A stretch of DNA of 52,280 nucleotides from Corynebacterium lemuris (GTDB lineage: Bacteria; Actinomycetota; Actinomycetes; Mycobacteriales; Mycobacteriaceae), in the NCBI RefSeq assembly GCF_024919295.1, contig NZ_JANWTC010000016.1, positions 1-52,280 on the forward strand, given 5' to 3'. The notes beneath the pieces were generated by a model. That model did no database searches. It was not told the origin of the DNA and saw only the letters and a list, made by a program, of their open reading frames with translations. Shown piece after piece: positions 44,431 to 52,280 of this stretch. The position numbers and the translations under genes are program-made. Every line of letters starts with the position of its first letter. Positions within the stretch are counted from its first letter, which is position 1.

Positions 44431-45471
44431 ATGATTCAGCACACCGTCTCCATCATCTCCGGGGAAAAGGTCCCCTGCTCCCCCGACCAGCCGCTTCTTG
44501 ATGCCGCCCTCCGCCAGGGCGTCTGGCTGCCCAACTCGTGCAACCAGGGCACCTGCGGCAGCTGCACCGTCCGCGTGGTGGAGGGCAGCGTCGACCACCG
44601 CGACAGCCCGCACGTCACCCTCTCCCCCACCGACCGCAGCCAGGGCATGGCGCTGGCCTGCCAGGCCACCCCGTGCGGCGACGTGCTCATCGAACCCGCC
44701 CACGGCGCGGACGGCTCGAGCACTGTCCATCCGCTGCGCGACTTCGTGAGCACCGTGGCCAGCGTCGAGGACATCGCCGAGCAGACCCGCCGGCTCATCC
44801 TGCTTCTCGACGCCCCGCTGGCCTTCACCCCCGGCCAGTACGTCGAGCTCACCGTCCCCGGCACCGCTGACAAACGTCACTACTCCATCGCCAACATGCC
44901 CGGCGCTGACGGCACCGTCAACGAGATCGAGCTGCACATCAAGCGCGATCCCGGCGGCGTGGCCTCCGACCGTTGGGTCTTCGGCAGCATCACCCCTGGC
45001 GAGCAGGTGGAGATCAGCGGCCCGCTCGGAGACTTCCGCTGCACCGACACCGAGTCCGACGGCGGGGTGATCATGATCGCCGGCGGTACCGGCCTGGCCC
45101 CGATCCTGCCCATCTTGCAGACCCTGCTGGCCGCCCGCCCGGAACGGGAGGTCCACCTCTACCAGTCCGCCCGCACCGAGGTTGAACTCTACGCCCGGGA
45201 GCTGCTGGCCACGCTGGAGGCCCGCCACCCGAATCTCCACGTCAAACCCTGCCTGACCCGCGAGACGTGGGAGGGACGCACCGGCTACGCCTCCGAGATG
45301 ATCCCCGAGGAATTCGGCACGCTGCGCGGCTGGTCCGGTTACCTCTGTGGCCCGCCCGCACTGGTTGACGCCGGCCGACGCGCCTTCAAACGCCGCCGTA
45401 TGTCGCCCCGGCAGATCCAGTGGGAGAAGTACACCACCGCCGTCACCGAGGAGGTTCCGGTTGCGGTGTAG
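44431..45471 (+). CDS. gcoB: Three-domain P450 reductase (GcoB)
   Basis: A 346-residue reductase: an N-terminal plant-type 2Fe-2S ferredoxin domain (C37, C42, C45 and C77 in SCNQGTCGSC and LACQA), then an FAD domain (RHYSIANMPG) and an NAD domain (MIAGGTGLAPILPI; C-terminal YLCGPPALVDA). This order is as in GcoB and benzoate dioxygenase reductases. It passes electrons from NADH to GcoA. GGGAGG at 44414-44420 lies inside the gcoA end; ATG 44431 is 5 nt after its stop. Slightly longer than known GcoB (about 334). Confidence 0.92.
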   Translation: MIQHTVSIISGEKVPCSPDQPLLDAALRQGVWLPNSCNQGTCGSCTVRVVEGSVDHRDSPHVTLSPTDRSQGMALACQATPCGDVLIEPAHGADGSSTVHPLRDFVSTVASVEDIAEQTRRLILLLDAPLAFTPGQYVELTVPGTADKRHYSIANMPGADGTVNEIELHIKRDPGGVASDRWVFGSITPGEQVEISGPLGDFRCTDTESDGGVIMIAGGTGLAPILPILQTLLAARPEREVHLYQSARTEVELYARELLATLEARHPNLHVKPCLTRETWEGRTGYASEMIPEEFGTLRGWSGYLCGPPALVDAGRRAFKRRRMSPRQIQWEKYTTAVTEEVPVAV

Positions 45472-45609
45472 ACAGTGAACAGCCGGGCCGATCCGGGATC
45501 GTCACCCTGACGGGCAGCGGCATCCTGAGGGCTTGTCTGGGCCCGGAGGGCAGGTCAGTGGAGAAAAACACCGCCACTACCCTCAACAGTTCGAACCAAC
45601 GAAAAGTTT

Positions 45610-45642
45610 CAGGCCCTCCCACCGTTGAGGTGGAAGGGCCTG
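45610..45642. terminator. Hairpin after gcoB
   Basis: An interrupted inverted repeat (TCAGGCCCT... with AGGGCCTGA) spans 45609-45642. It may end gcoAB transcription and also that of the tRNA on the minus strand, where a short TTTT follows. Confidence 0.5.
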
Positions 45643-45673
45643 AGCCGGGAATAGGTCCCGGTGCACGACATTG

Positions 45674-45747
45674 TGGGGCCAGCGGGACTTGAACCCGCGA
45701 CCTACGGATTATGAGTCCGCGGCTCTAACCAACTGAGCTATGGCCCC
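45674..45747 (-). tRNA. tRNA with CAT anticodon (Met elongator or Ile2)
   Basis: Minus strand: acceptor GGGGCCA/TGGCCCC with discriminator A, D arm CTCAGTTGGTTAGAG, anticodon loop CTCATAA, T arm GCGGG/CCCGC with loop TTCAAGT. The CAT anticodon can be elongator Met or lysidine-modified Ile2; I cannot decide, though it is not an initiator tRNA. Confidence 0.93.
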
Positions 45748-45891
45748 TTTGTGAACCTGCTCAGTATATCTACAACACTCATGAGCGGACACATTGCCGG
45801 CCCTTCACTCTCCTGCCGTCCCACTCCAAACTGACGCCGATCTTCACTAGATCAACAAGCTCTTCTTAAAAAGGTCCTTCAAGCTGGGGAT

Positions 45892-45920
45892 TTGTGGGTT
45901 TCAGGAAGCTGCCATATAGT
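45892..45920 (+). promoter_or_regulatory. Promoter of tRNA-Asn
   Basis: TTGTGG (45892-45897) and TATAGT (45915-45920) are separated by 17 nt, about 50 nt upstream of the tRNA. Confidence 0.65.
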
Positions 45921-45969
45921 AATGAAACGTTGCAGGGGAGCGAGAGCAAACCCCAGCACCACAATTTAA

Positions 45970-46042
45970 TCCCCTATAGCTCAGTTGGCAGAGCATTCGA
46001 CTGTTAATCGAAAGGTCACTGGTTCGAGCCCAGTTGGGGGAG
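45970..46042 (+). tRNA. tRNA-Asn (anticodon GTT)
   Basis: Acceptor TCCCCTA/TGGGGGA, discriminator G, D arm CTCAGTTGGCAGAG, anticodon loop CTGTTAA in a TTCGA/TCGAA stem, T loop TTCGAGC. CCA is not encoded. Confidence 0.96.
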
Positions 46043-46050
46043 CAGATCAA

Positions 46051-46078
46051 GAGCCGCCGGATTTCCGGCGGCTCTTTT
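46051..46078 (+). terminator. tRNA-Asn terminator
   Basis: A perfect 10-bp stem (46051-46060 with 46065-46074) is followed by TTTT. Confidence 0.85.
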
Positions 46079-46125
46079 CGCGTCTGGGGTGTCGACCGGA
46101 GCCATCCCAGCCCAACCGCCGGAAC

Positions 46126-47031
46126 CTAAACCAGTGTCGCCAGCACACCCGCACACGCCACCAGCAGTACCGGCACCTCCGCCATACCGAGACGTTTAGC
46201 GTTCCAGTCTGCACCGGCCCGGGCAGCCAGCGGGATGTAGATTGCCCGGAACAGCGCAATCAGCATCGCTGCAACCATGAGCAGGCCAGCCACCCAGCCC
46301 ACACTCCACAGCAAGGCCATCCCCAGAACCGCCAGCACAGCCACCCCGTGGTAGCTGATTGAGCCGGCGAGATACCGCGGGTTGCCCCGCTCCCGGATCA
46401 TCGACTTCACGAAGGGGATCGTCCCGGAGAAATACACCGCCAGGAAGAGCATGCTCGTCCAGGCCAGCGGCCCAACATCCAGCGGCGTCGCAGCTCCCAT
46501 CTGTCCCACCATGGTCAGCGCCGGATAAAGCAGTGCTGAAGCCACGGTCGTGGCCACACCCGACAGCGTCGAGCGTCCCCTGCCCGCCAGCGTCTCCCCC
46601 ACCGCGACAGCTACGAGTGGCGCGAAAGGCACCGCCCACCAGGACAGTTCCGGCTGCAGCAACAGCGCCCCTACGATCCCCACCGAAGCTACCGCTCCGT
46701 ACACATACACCGGTTTCAGGTACCGGGCCCGACGCCTCGGATTCCGCGCCTTCACCGCCAGGCCGAAGGCGAAGAAGGCGAAATAACCGAAGAACCACGC
46801 CACCAGGACAGCGGACAGCACCGCAAGATAGCCCACGGGAGCACCCGTACGAACCCCCATAGTCACCCCGGAAATCAGCCCCAGGACAGCCGGGCTGATG
46901 AGCATCGCCCATGCGCCATGCTGGTTGGGCACCCACGGAGAAATACCCTTCCTGCGCCGCACCCCACTCCCACGCGCCCCACCCCGACGCGCCCTCCCGG
47001 ATGATGCTGTCTCCTGAGTTGTGGTTGTCAT
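46126..47031 (-). CDS. YwiC-like integral membrane protein
   Basis: A 301-residue membrane protein with a basic N-terminal tail (about 30 residues), the family motif WVPNQHGAWAMLISP, and about nine hydrophobic helices. This is the YwiC-like family, some members of which sit near nitrate/anaerobic genes in Bacillus; the activity is unknown. The first charged loop NPRRRARYLKPVYVYG and the late loop MIRERGNPRYLAGS are conserved-looking. The ATG at 47031 is 11 nt from a 24-bp palindrome that probably controls the gene. Confidence 0.8.
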   Translation of the reverse strand: MTTTTQETASSGRARRGGARGSGVRRRKGISPWVPNQHGAWAMLISPAVLGLISGVTMGVRTGAPVGYLAVLSAVLVAWFFGYFAFFAFGLAVKARNPRRRARYLKPVYVYGAVASVGIVGALLLQPELSWWAVPFAPLVAVAVGETLAGRGRSTLSGVATTVASALLYPALTMVGQMGAATPLDVGPLAWTSMLFLAVYFSGTIPFVKSMIRERGNPRYLAGSISYHGVAVLAVLGMALLWSVGWVAGLLMVAAMLIALFRAIYIPLAARAGADWNAKRLGMAEVPVLLVACAGVLATLV

Positions 47032-47042
47032 GCCCCCTACCC

Positions 47043-47066
47043 TATATCAACCGAAAGTTTGATATA
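47043..47066. promoter_or_regulatory. Palindromic operator upstream of the YwiC-like gene
   Basis: TATATCAA (47043-47050) and TTGATATA (47059-47066) are exact inverted repeats 8 nt apart. The regulator is unknown. Beyond it, 47100-47400 holds no gene; an AT-rich patch with three GATAT-type repeats lies at about 47258-47342. Confidence 0.5.
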
Positions 47067-47398
47067 TCCCGCTCAAACTCCTTCCGGGGCACCCGTCTCA
47101 TTCATCGCCGTGCCCCATCGAGAGGCCTCACCGATGATGTCCAGCTCTCCGACATTGGCGTAGACAAGGGCGATGAATGCCAGAGCGGCTGATGCTCCTC
47201 CGGCTAAACGCCCCGCGTACTCCCCGCTCACCGCCACCTCCTGGTCAGATACCTGCTGATATGAAAATACCCCGCTACGTACTTAAAGTCCCGCACTTCT
47301 TCTTAAATATTCGCCTATCGTGATATTTCCACCGGGATATTTTCAGCGACCTTCCAGACACCCACCGCCACAGCGGAGCCTGCGCCCGAAACCATATC

Positions 47399-47404
47399 TA
47401 GGCT
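47399..47404 (+). promoter_or_regulatory. -10 box TAGGCT for leaderless GH15 gene
   Basis: TAGGCT ends 7 nt before the ATG at 47412; no ribosome binding site is present. Confidence 0.5.
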
Positions 47405-47411
47405 GGGCACC

Positions 47412-49241
47412 ATGACCACCCCGCTCGAGGACTACGCCCTGCTCTCCGACATGCGCACCGCCGCGCTGGTCTCAAAGGAGGGCAGCATCGACTGGCTGTG
47501 CGTACCCAGGTTCGATTCGCAGGCGGTGTTCACGGCCCTGCTCGGCACGGAGGAGCACGGTCACTGGACCATCGAGGCCCCAGGTGGGCATGTCTCCAGC
47601 CGCCGCTACATCGGTGATTCCTTCGTGCTGGAGACCACGTGGACCACCCCCACCGGGGTCGCTACCGTCACAGACTTCATGCCCATTGATCCGGGCACCC
47701 AGCAGTACCGCTTCACCGACATGATGCGGGTGGTCCACTGCATCTCCGGCACGGTCGACATCCGCACCGCCCTGCGCCTGCGTTTTGATTACGGCCGTGC
47801 CACCCCCTACTACCGCTACTGGGTGAATGATCCGGATGAGAACATCGGCGAGATCCTCAGCGTCGCCGGCCCAGATTCGGTCCACCTCATCGGCCCCTAT
47901 CTCACCCTCAATGAGGACTCCAACGCCCACCTCGGGGAATTCACGCTCCAGGAGGGCGATCAGCTCGAGTGGGTACTCACGTGGTTCCCCTCCCATCTGC
48001 AGATTCCCTCCGCCCCCGATTACTCCAAGGCGCGCGACATCACGCAGCACACGTGGGAGAGCTGGGCTGCCGGCAACACTTACACCGGTGAGTACCAGGA
48101 GGAGGTCAAACGTTCCCTGCTGGTGCTCAAGGCGCTTACCGACGCCCGCACCGGCGGCATCGTCGCCGCCCCCACCACCTCCCTGCCGGAGGAGTTCGGC
48201 GGGCAGCGCAACTGGGACTACCGCTATGTATGGCTGCGGGATTCCGCCTGGACCATTGAGGTACTCGTGGAATCCGGTTTCACGGCGCGTGCCACCGACT
48301 GGCGCAACTGGCTGTTGCGCGCCATCGCCGGTGATTCGAAGCAGCTGCGCATCATGTACGGTCTGCGCGGCGAGCGGCACCTGCCCGAATTCGAACTCGA
48401 TCACCTGCCGGGTTATGAGGATTCGCGCCCGGTGCGCATCGGCAACGGCGCCGCCGAGCAGTACCAGGCGGATGTGGTCGGCGAGGTCATGATCGCCCTG
48501 GAGACGCTGCGTATCGCCGGCATCGACGACGACGAATTCTCCTGGGACCTGCAGCGGTCCATCCTCGCCTTCCAGGAGGAGATGTTCGAGGCCAAGGATC
48601 ACGGCATCTGGGAGATGCGCAGCGCACCCGCCTACTTCACCCACGGGCGCGCGATGATGTGGGCGGCCTTCGACCGCGGCATCAAGGCCGTGGAGAACCA
48701 CGGTCGCACCGGCCCCGTCGAGCGCTGGCGGGAGCTGCGCGAGTCGCTTCGCGACGAAATCTTCACCCACGGCTGGAATGACCAACTCCAGTCCTTTACC
48801 CAGACCTACGGCAGCACCGCCGTCGATGCCTCCCTCCTCCAGCTCGCCCAGGTTGGCTTCCTCCCCTACACCGACCCCCGCATGCTCGCCACCGTCGACC
48901 GCATTGAAAAAGAACTTCTTAGCGACGACGGCTTCCTCCACCGCTACCCCACCGGCACCGGCGTCGACGGCATCGCCGGCGAAGAATACCCCTTCCTCCT
49001 GTGCTCCTTCTGGCTCATCGAGCAGTACGCCCACTCCGGTCGTCTCACCGAGGCCTGCGAGATGATGGAACGCATCCTCGCCGTCTCCTCCGACCTCGGT
49101 TTGCTCGCCGAGGAATACTCCCCCACCCACCAGCGACTCGCCGGCAACTACCCCCAGGCCTTCTCCCACCTCGGTCTCATCCGCGCCGCAGCAGCCATCA
49201 GCCACCCGGAGACACCCGTCGATCCGGAAGCCTCACGGTAG
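47412..49241 (+). CDS. Glycoside hydrolase family 15, trehalase type
   Basis: A 609-residue GH15 enzyme with an N-terminal beta-sandwich (about 1-240) and an (alpha/alpha)6 barrel. Family marks are LSDMRTAALVSKEGSIDWLC at the start, RNWDYRYVWLRDSAWTIE in the barrel, and EEYSPTHQRLAGNYPQAFSH near the end. Mycobacterial members (Rv2402) cleave trehalose; other members are glucoamylase-like, so trehalase is likely but not proved. No signal peptide, so cytoplasmic. It appears leaderless, with a small gene 50 nt downstream. Confidence 0.88.
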   Translation: MTTPLEDYALLSDMRTAALVSKEGSIDWLCVPRFDSQAVFTALLGTEEHGHWTIEAPGGHVSSRRYIGDSFVLETTWTTPTGVATVTDFMPIDPGTQQYRFTDMMRVVHCISGTVDIRTALRLRFDYGRATPYYRYWVNDPDENIGEILSVAGPDSVHLIGPYLTLNEDSNAHLGEFTLQEGDQLEWVLTWFPSHLQIPSAPDYSKARDITQHTWESWAAGNTYTGEYQEEVKRSLLVLKALTDARTGGIVAAPTTSLPEEFGGQRNWDYRYVWLRDSAWTIEVLVESGFTARATDWRNWLLRAIAGDSKQLRIMYGLRGERHLPEFELDHLPGYEDSRPVRIGNGAAEQYQADVVGEVMIALETLRIAGIDDDEFSWDLQRSILAFQEEMFEAKDHGIWEMRSAPAYFTHGRAMMWAAFDRGIKAVENHGRTGPVERWRELRESLRDEIFTHGWNDQLQSFTQTYGSTAVDASLLQLAQVGFLPYTDPRMLATVDRIEKELLSDDGFLHRYPTGTGVDGIAGEEYPFLLCSFWLIEQYAHSGRLTEACEMMERILAVSSDLGLLAEEYSPTHQRLAGNYPQAFSHLGLIRAAAAISHPETPVDPEASR

Positions 49242-49291
49242 GCTGGGCGGAGATCTCTTCCACACCACTTCTTTGAGGAGCAGTACCCCAC

Positions 49292-49534
49292 ATGATCCAG
49301 TTGGTCATCGGAGCAGCCGCCGGCTACGTCCTGGGCACCAGAGCCGGACGCCGCCGATTCGAACAGATCAAGAAGGGTTACGAAACCGCCATCAACTCCC
49401 CGGCGACCAAGGCAGCAGTCAAGGCCACCCGCAAAGCGATTGCCGACCGCCTGGACCCCCAGCCGCGGATGAAGGAAGTCAAAAACCTGCGGGGCGAGGA
49501 TGGGTCTGCGGTGCTGGAGCCGGATCAGGATTAG
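49292..49534 (+). CDS. Small YtxH-like protein
   Basis: An 80-residue protein that begins with a short glycine-containing hydrophobic segment (MIQLVIGAAAGYVLGTRAGR) and continues with a basic helical part (RRFEQIKKGYETAINSPATK). That build is found in many actinobacterial YtxH-like membrane-associated proteins. Function unknown. GAGGAG lies upstream of the ATG with good spacing. It follows the GH15 gene by 50 nt and may be co-transcribed. Confidence 0.75.
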   Translation: MIQLVIGAAAGYVLGTRAGRRRFEQIKKGYETAINSPATKAAVKATRKAIADRLDPQPRMKEVKNLRGEDGSAVLEPDQD

Positions 49535-49535
49535 T

Positions 49536-50114
49536 TCAGCAAGGGTTGGTAAGCCAGAACTTGATGTAGCCGCCGACCTCGTGACCGATTTGGTAGGGGA
49601 CCCGGTTCCAACGAATATAATCCGGGTATTTAACCACCACATCTATGTTCGCGCACTGCTCGAACATTGTGTGCACTCGACGGGCGTGCATTCGACCGGT
49701 CACGACAGTCGCGGTGGTCCAACCTTGCGTTTCGGCCATCTTCCCCATAGTGAGGGCCTCGCCAGTCGTCGTGACGGGGTCGGGCGTGAGACACCACGTC
49801 TCGAGTGCTGCCTCAGGCATATCTATCCCACGACAATGTGCTGAACCGACTCTATCCTTGGTGCCCGATGGATTAGAGACCACAAAATACTGTGATACTC
49901 CATCCTCAATCAATTGAGCTCCTAATTCGTGTCTCCCATCGGAGTAGCCAGCGATCACCATGACCGCATCGCTGGGAACGGGCATTTCTTTGGGAGGGTA
50001 GAGCAACCAAGCGGGAACACCAACAGTTAGGGACAAAAAAACTAGGACACCGGCCATAATCCGTCGCGATATCCTACTCCGCCGCCTCGCGGCTGGCCCT
50101 CTTCCGATGTCCAC
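49536..50114 (-). CDS. YdcF/SanA-like DUF218 membrane protein
   Basis: A 192-residue protein with one N-terminal transmembrane helix (IMAGVLVFLSLTVGVPAWLL) after a basic tail, then a DUF218 (ElyC/SanA/YdcF) domain: PSDAVMVIAGYSDGRHELG, TTTGEALTMGKMAE and VVTGRMHARRVHTMFEQ. Such proteins act in envelope biology; the reaction is not known. TACACT on the minus strand (50122-50127) ends 7 nt before the GTG at 50114, so a leaderless start is likely. Base composition is less GC-rich than in neighbours, perhaps a sign of transfer. It ends 1 nt from the convergent small gene. Confidence 0.75.
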   Translation of the reverse strand: MDIGRGPAARRRSRISRRIMAGVLVFLSLTVGVPAWLLYPPKEMPVPSDAVMVIAGYSDGRHELGAQLIEDGVSQYFVVSNPSGTKDRVGSAHCRGIDMPEAALETWCLTPDPVTTTGEALTMGKMAETQGWTTATVVTGRMHARRVHTMFEQCANIDVVVKYPDYIRWNRVPYQIGHEVGGYIKFWLTNPC

Positions 50115-50179
50115 GTAGTTAAGTGTAGGCGGTAAACGGATATTCGGCCCTTCACTATGGGCTTGTGAGGCTTTGGACT

Positions 50180-51412
50180 GACCCTCCTGGAACCTGACTT
50201 AGCCTGGATTCACCGATGTGATTTAGCGGTAGGCGGCGTGGAAAAAGAGAAATGCCCTTCTGAACTGGGATAATCAAGCTTGTCTAGAGTTCGATTCTCC
50301 TGCCCAGAAAGGCACCTCACAGGTGCAACTATCTCACACTCCCGCCGCACTATCTATTTCCTTCGATGACCCCAACCTCGTGTCGGCCGCAGGCCTGGTC
50401 CCGGTCATGCGCCTGGCCGATAAAGCAGGCCTGTCCACCCTGGCGCAGCAACGAATGACCGTCGCAGGCGACAAGGGCGCCAACGCCGGGGCGAAGATCA
50501 CCACCCTGATCGCCGGCATGGTCGCCGGTGCCGACTCCATCAACGATATGGACCAGCTGCGCCACGGCGGCATGAACCGACTGTTCACCCGGATCTACGC
50601 ACCGTCGACCCTGGGGTCGTTCCTGCGGTCGTTCACCTTCGGACACGTGCGCCAGCTGGATGCGGTCGCTTCCCGCTTCCTGATGGGCCTGGCTGACCAG
50701 GCACCGGGCCTGGTGCCCGCCCCGGCTACCACCAGCAGCAGGGGACGTGACGGTGGGTATGTCTTCATTGATGTCGACGACACCATCATCGAAGTCCACG
50801 GGCATCAGAAACAAGGTGCCGGTTTCGGTTACTCCGGTATCCGTGGGCTCAACGCCCTGCTGGCCACGGTGACCACGAAGGATTCTGCTCCGGTGGTTGT
50901 GGCCCAACGCCTGCGCCGCGGCTCGTGCGGCTCCCCGCGCGGTGCTGGGCGCCTGATCGCCGATGCGATCACCACCACCCGGCGTTTACCAGGACTCCAG
51001 CACCAGAAACTCCTGATGCGGGCGGACTCCGCGTTCTACGGTCGCCCCAGCATCCGCGCGGCGATCAAGGCCGGGGCGGATGTGTCAGTTACGGTACGGA
51101 TGGACCCCAACGTGAAACGAGCCATCGCCACCATCGCTGATGGGGCGTGGACAACCATCCGGTACACCGACGCGCTTTTTGATGAGGACACCCAGCGATG
51201 GATCTCCTCGGCCGAGGTCGCGGAAGTACCGTTCACCGCGTTCGCCTCGAAGAAGGAGGCTGATCAGGTTCCGGGACGGCTGGTGGTGCGCCGGATCCCG
51301 GAACTGAACAAGAAAGATATTGATCAGCCGGGACTGTTTGACCTGCATCGTTTCCACGCGGTGTTCACCACCGCTGACCCAGACCTCCTCGATACCGTGG
51401 CCGCGGATAAGA
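50180..51412 (+). mobile_element. IS1380-type element, right part missing
   Basis: The left end and transposase start of an IS1380-family element. The left terminal repeat probably lies between 50180 and 50220 but cannot be set without the right end. The element is cut at about 51412 by the terminal repeat of an ISL3-type element. Confidence 0.65.
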
Positions 51413-51438
51413 GGCTCTTCCGGTTTCGGAGTGCGTAG
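50323..51438 (+). pseudogene. Truncated IS1380 family transposase
   Basis: A 371-residue fragment of a DDE transposase of the IS1380 type. It shows FVDDP-like FSDDPNLVSAAGLVPVMRLA in form FDDPNLVSAAGLVP, then IDVDDTIIEVHG (first catalytic D), LLMRADSAFYG (second D) and FHAVFTT. Family members have about 460 residues and a final E-containing part; here the homology ends at AADK (about 51412) and the last residues come from the inserted ISL3 end. So the catalytic triad is incomplete and the protein is dead. GTG at 50323 is the likely start. Confidence 0.82.
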
Positions 51439-52241
51439 CGGGGTGAAGAAGACCACCACGGGTTCAGCGGGTCACCACAACATATAGGGGTCCCCGGTGT
51501 GAAGATGAAAGTTCCTACACAACCATCTGAACACACCAGGGACCCGCACCTTGCAGACTACTGGCAACCTCGTCGCCGACACCATCTGCCGCACCGCCGA
51601 GATCGGCTTGACGATCACCGGCGCCGCCGATGCCGGCACCATCACCATCATCGACGCCACCCCGGTGGCCGTGACCACCACCTGCCCCGACTGCGGGCAC
51701 CCCGGGAAGCTGCGTGACCACATCCTCCGCCGACTCGTTGATCTTCCCGTCGTCGGCTTCCCCACCCGGCTGGATGTCCGCGTCCCCCGCTTCCTGTGCA
51801 CAGCCACGTCGTGTCCGAGGAAGATCTTCCAGGCATCCCTGGCCTGCGCGGATGACGGTGCCAAGCTCACCCACCGGGTCACCCGCTGGATCTTGCAGCG
51901 CCTGGCGATTGACCGGATGAGTGTGTCTGCCACGGCCAAGGCACTGGGCATCGGCTGGGACCTGGTCAACCAGGTCGCACTGGATGCCTGCCACAGTCTT
52001 GTCTACGAAGACCCGCACCACCTCGATGGCGTCCGCATCCTCGGCGTCGATGAGCACGTCTGGAAACACACCCGAAAGCCAGGTCAGCCGTCCAACCTGG
52101 TGACCATCCTTGTGGACCTCACCCCCCTGGTCGACGGCCGCGGGCCCGCCCGACTGCTGGACATCCGCCCCGGACGCAGCGCAGAAGTGCTGCGCACGTG
52201 GCTGCAGGAACGCGACCCCAGCTTCCGGAAGCAGGTGTTAT
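51413..52241 (+). mobile_element. ISL3-type element, left part
   Basis: Starts with a terminal repeat GGCTCTTCCGGTTTCGG at 51413, typical of corynebacterial ISL3 elements, and contains the first half of the transposase. It is itself interrupted near 52241 by another ISL3-like end. Confidence 0.7.
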
Positions 52242-52258
52242 GGAGCTCTTTTCGGTAG
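51551..52258 (+). pseudogene. Interrupted ISL3 family transposase
   Basis: About 228 residues of an ISL3 transposase read cleanly from TTG 51551: a zinc-finger region with CPDCGHPG and CTATSCPRK, a helix-turn-helix (MSVSATAKALGIGWDLVNQV), and the first catalytic aspartate in ILGVDEHVWKH. The family has about 400-440 residues. The sequence leaves the family after RDPSFRKQV (about 52236), and a stop comes at 52256-52258 in the inserted DNA, so it is not functional in this copy. Confidence 0.82.
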
Positions 52259-52280
52259 CGGGGTTGGGTCTATCCGGTAG
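52242..52280. mobile_element. End of a further ISL3-like element
   Basis: GAGCTCTTTTCGGTAGCGGG resembles the ISL3 terminal repeat but differs from the one at 51413, so it is the end of a different element that continues past the window. Confidence 0.5.

Noticed and set aside
45985..46362. 125-residue frame starting in tRNA-Asn
   Set aside because: Its N-terminus is translated tRNA sequence and it then runs antisense to the YwiC-like gene.
47472..49205. 577-residue frame antisense to GH15
   Set aside because: Same reason: a mirror of the GH15 gene with no recognisable protein content.
50230..50312. tRNA-like T-arm (GTTCGATTC) before the IS1380 transposase
   Set aside because: No acceptor or D arm can be paired with it; the region is the 5' part of the insertion element.

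Overview
The window reads as a Corynebacterium-type (Mycobacteriales) chromosome. It is GC-rich, and many genes look leaderless, with a TANNNT-like -10 box 6-9 nt before the start codon. It keeps the block known from Mycobacterium tuberculosis as Rv2228c to Rv2241: RNase H/phosphatase, zinc-ribbon protein, Nif3, HAD, PtpA, SURF1, DUF3052, aceE. A RamB-like box stands before aceE, and a class Ib nrdF and a GH15 trehalase-type enzyme are present. Names come from reading translated sequence and motifs; no database search was run.

Layout. 1-2.6 kb: the tail of an FAD-dependent aromatic hydroxylase and a secreted metallophosphoesterase. 2.8-16.3 kb: housekeeping core (RNB nuclease, RNase P RNA, the RNase H to SURF1 block, a tandem pair of unknown paralogs, a frameshifted DUF2335 gene, tRNA-Val, DUF3052, aceE). 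16.4-33 kb: an aromatic catabolism island. It holds an AAHS-type transporter, two PaaX-type regulators, a probable sdgCBA set (salicylate to salicylyl-AMP to salicylyl-CoA to gentisyl-CoA), a second aryl-AMP ligase, aldehyde and alcohol dehydrogenases, and a lipoprotein sulfatase with its formylglycine-generating enzyme. 33-37.5 kb: serine hydrolases, an acyl carrier protein, an orphan VbhA-like antitoxin, a NagD-like phosphatase, and nrdF behind a tRNA-like leader. 37.6-41.1 kb: an unknown protein, two related small exported proteins and an IS200/IS605-type element (tnpB intact, tnpA broken) abutting the galU start codon. 41.1-45.5 kb: galU and a probable guaiacol O-demethylase system (AraC regulator, P450 GcoA, reductase GcoB). 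45.6-50.1 kb: two tRNAs, a YwiC-like membrane protein, GH15, and small proteins. 50.2-52.3 kb: nested insertion sequences (IS1380 cut by ISL3, cut again).

How the genes may work together. The most interesting part is the island. A sulfatase could free an aromatic alcohol or phenol, the alcohol and aldehyde dehydrogenases could oxidise it to an aryl acid, and the AMP ligase / CoA transfer / hydroxylase set could take salicylate-like acids to gentisyl-CoA. GcoAB would separately demethylate guaiacol-type lignin monomers to catechol. No ring-cleavage dioxygenase is visible, so the lower pathways must lie elsewhere.
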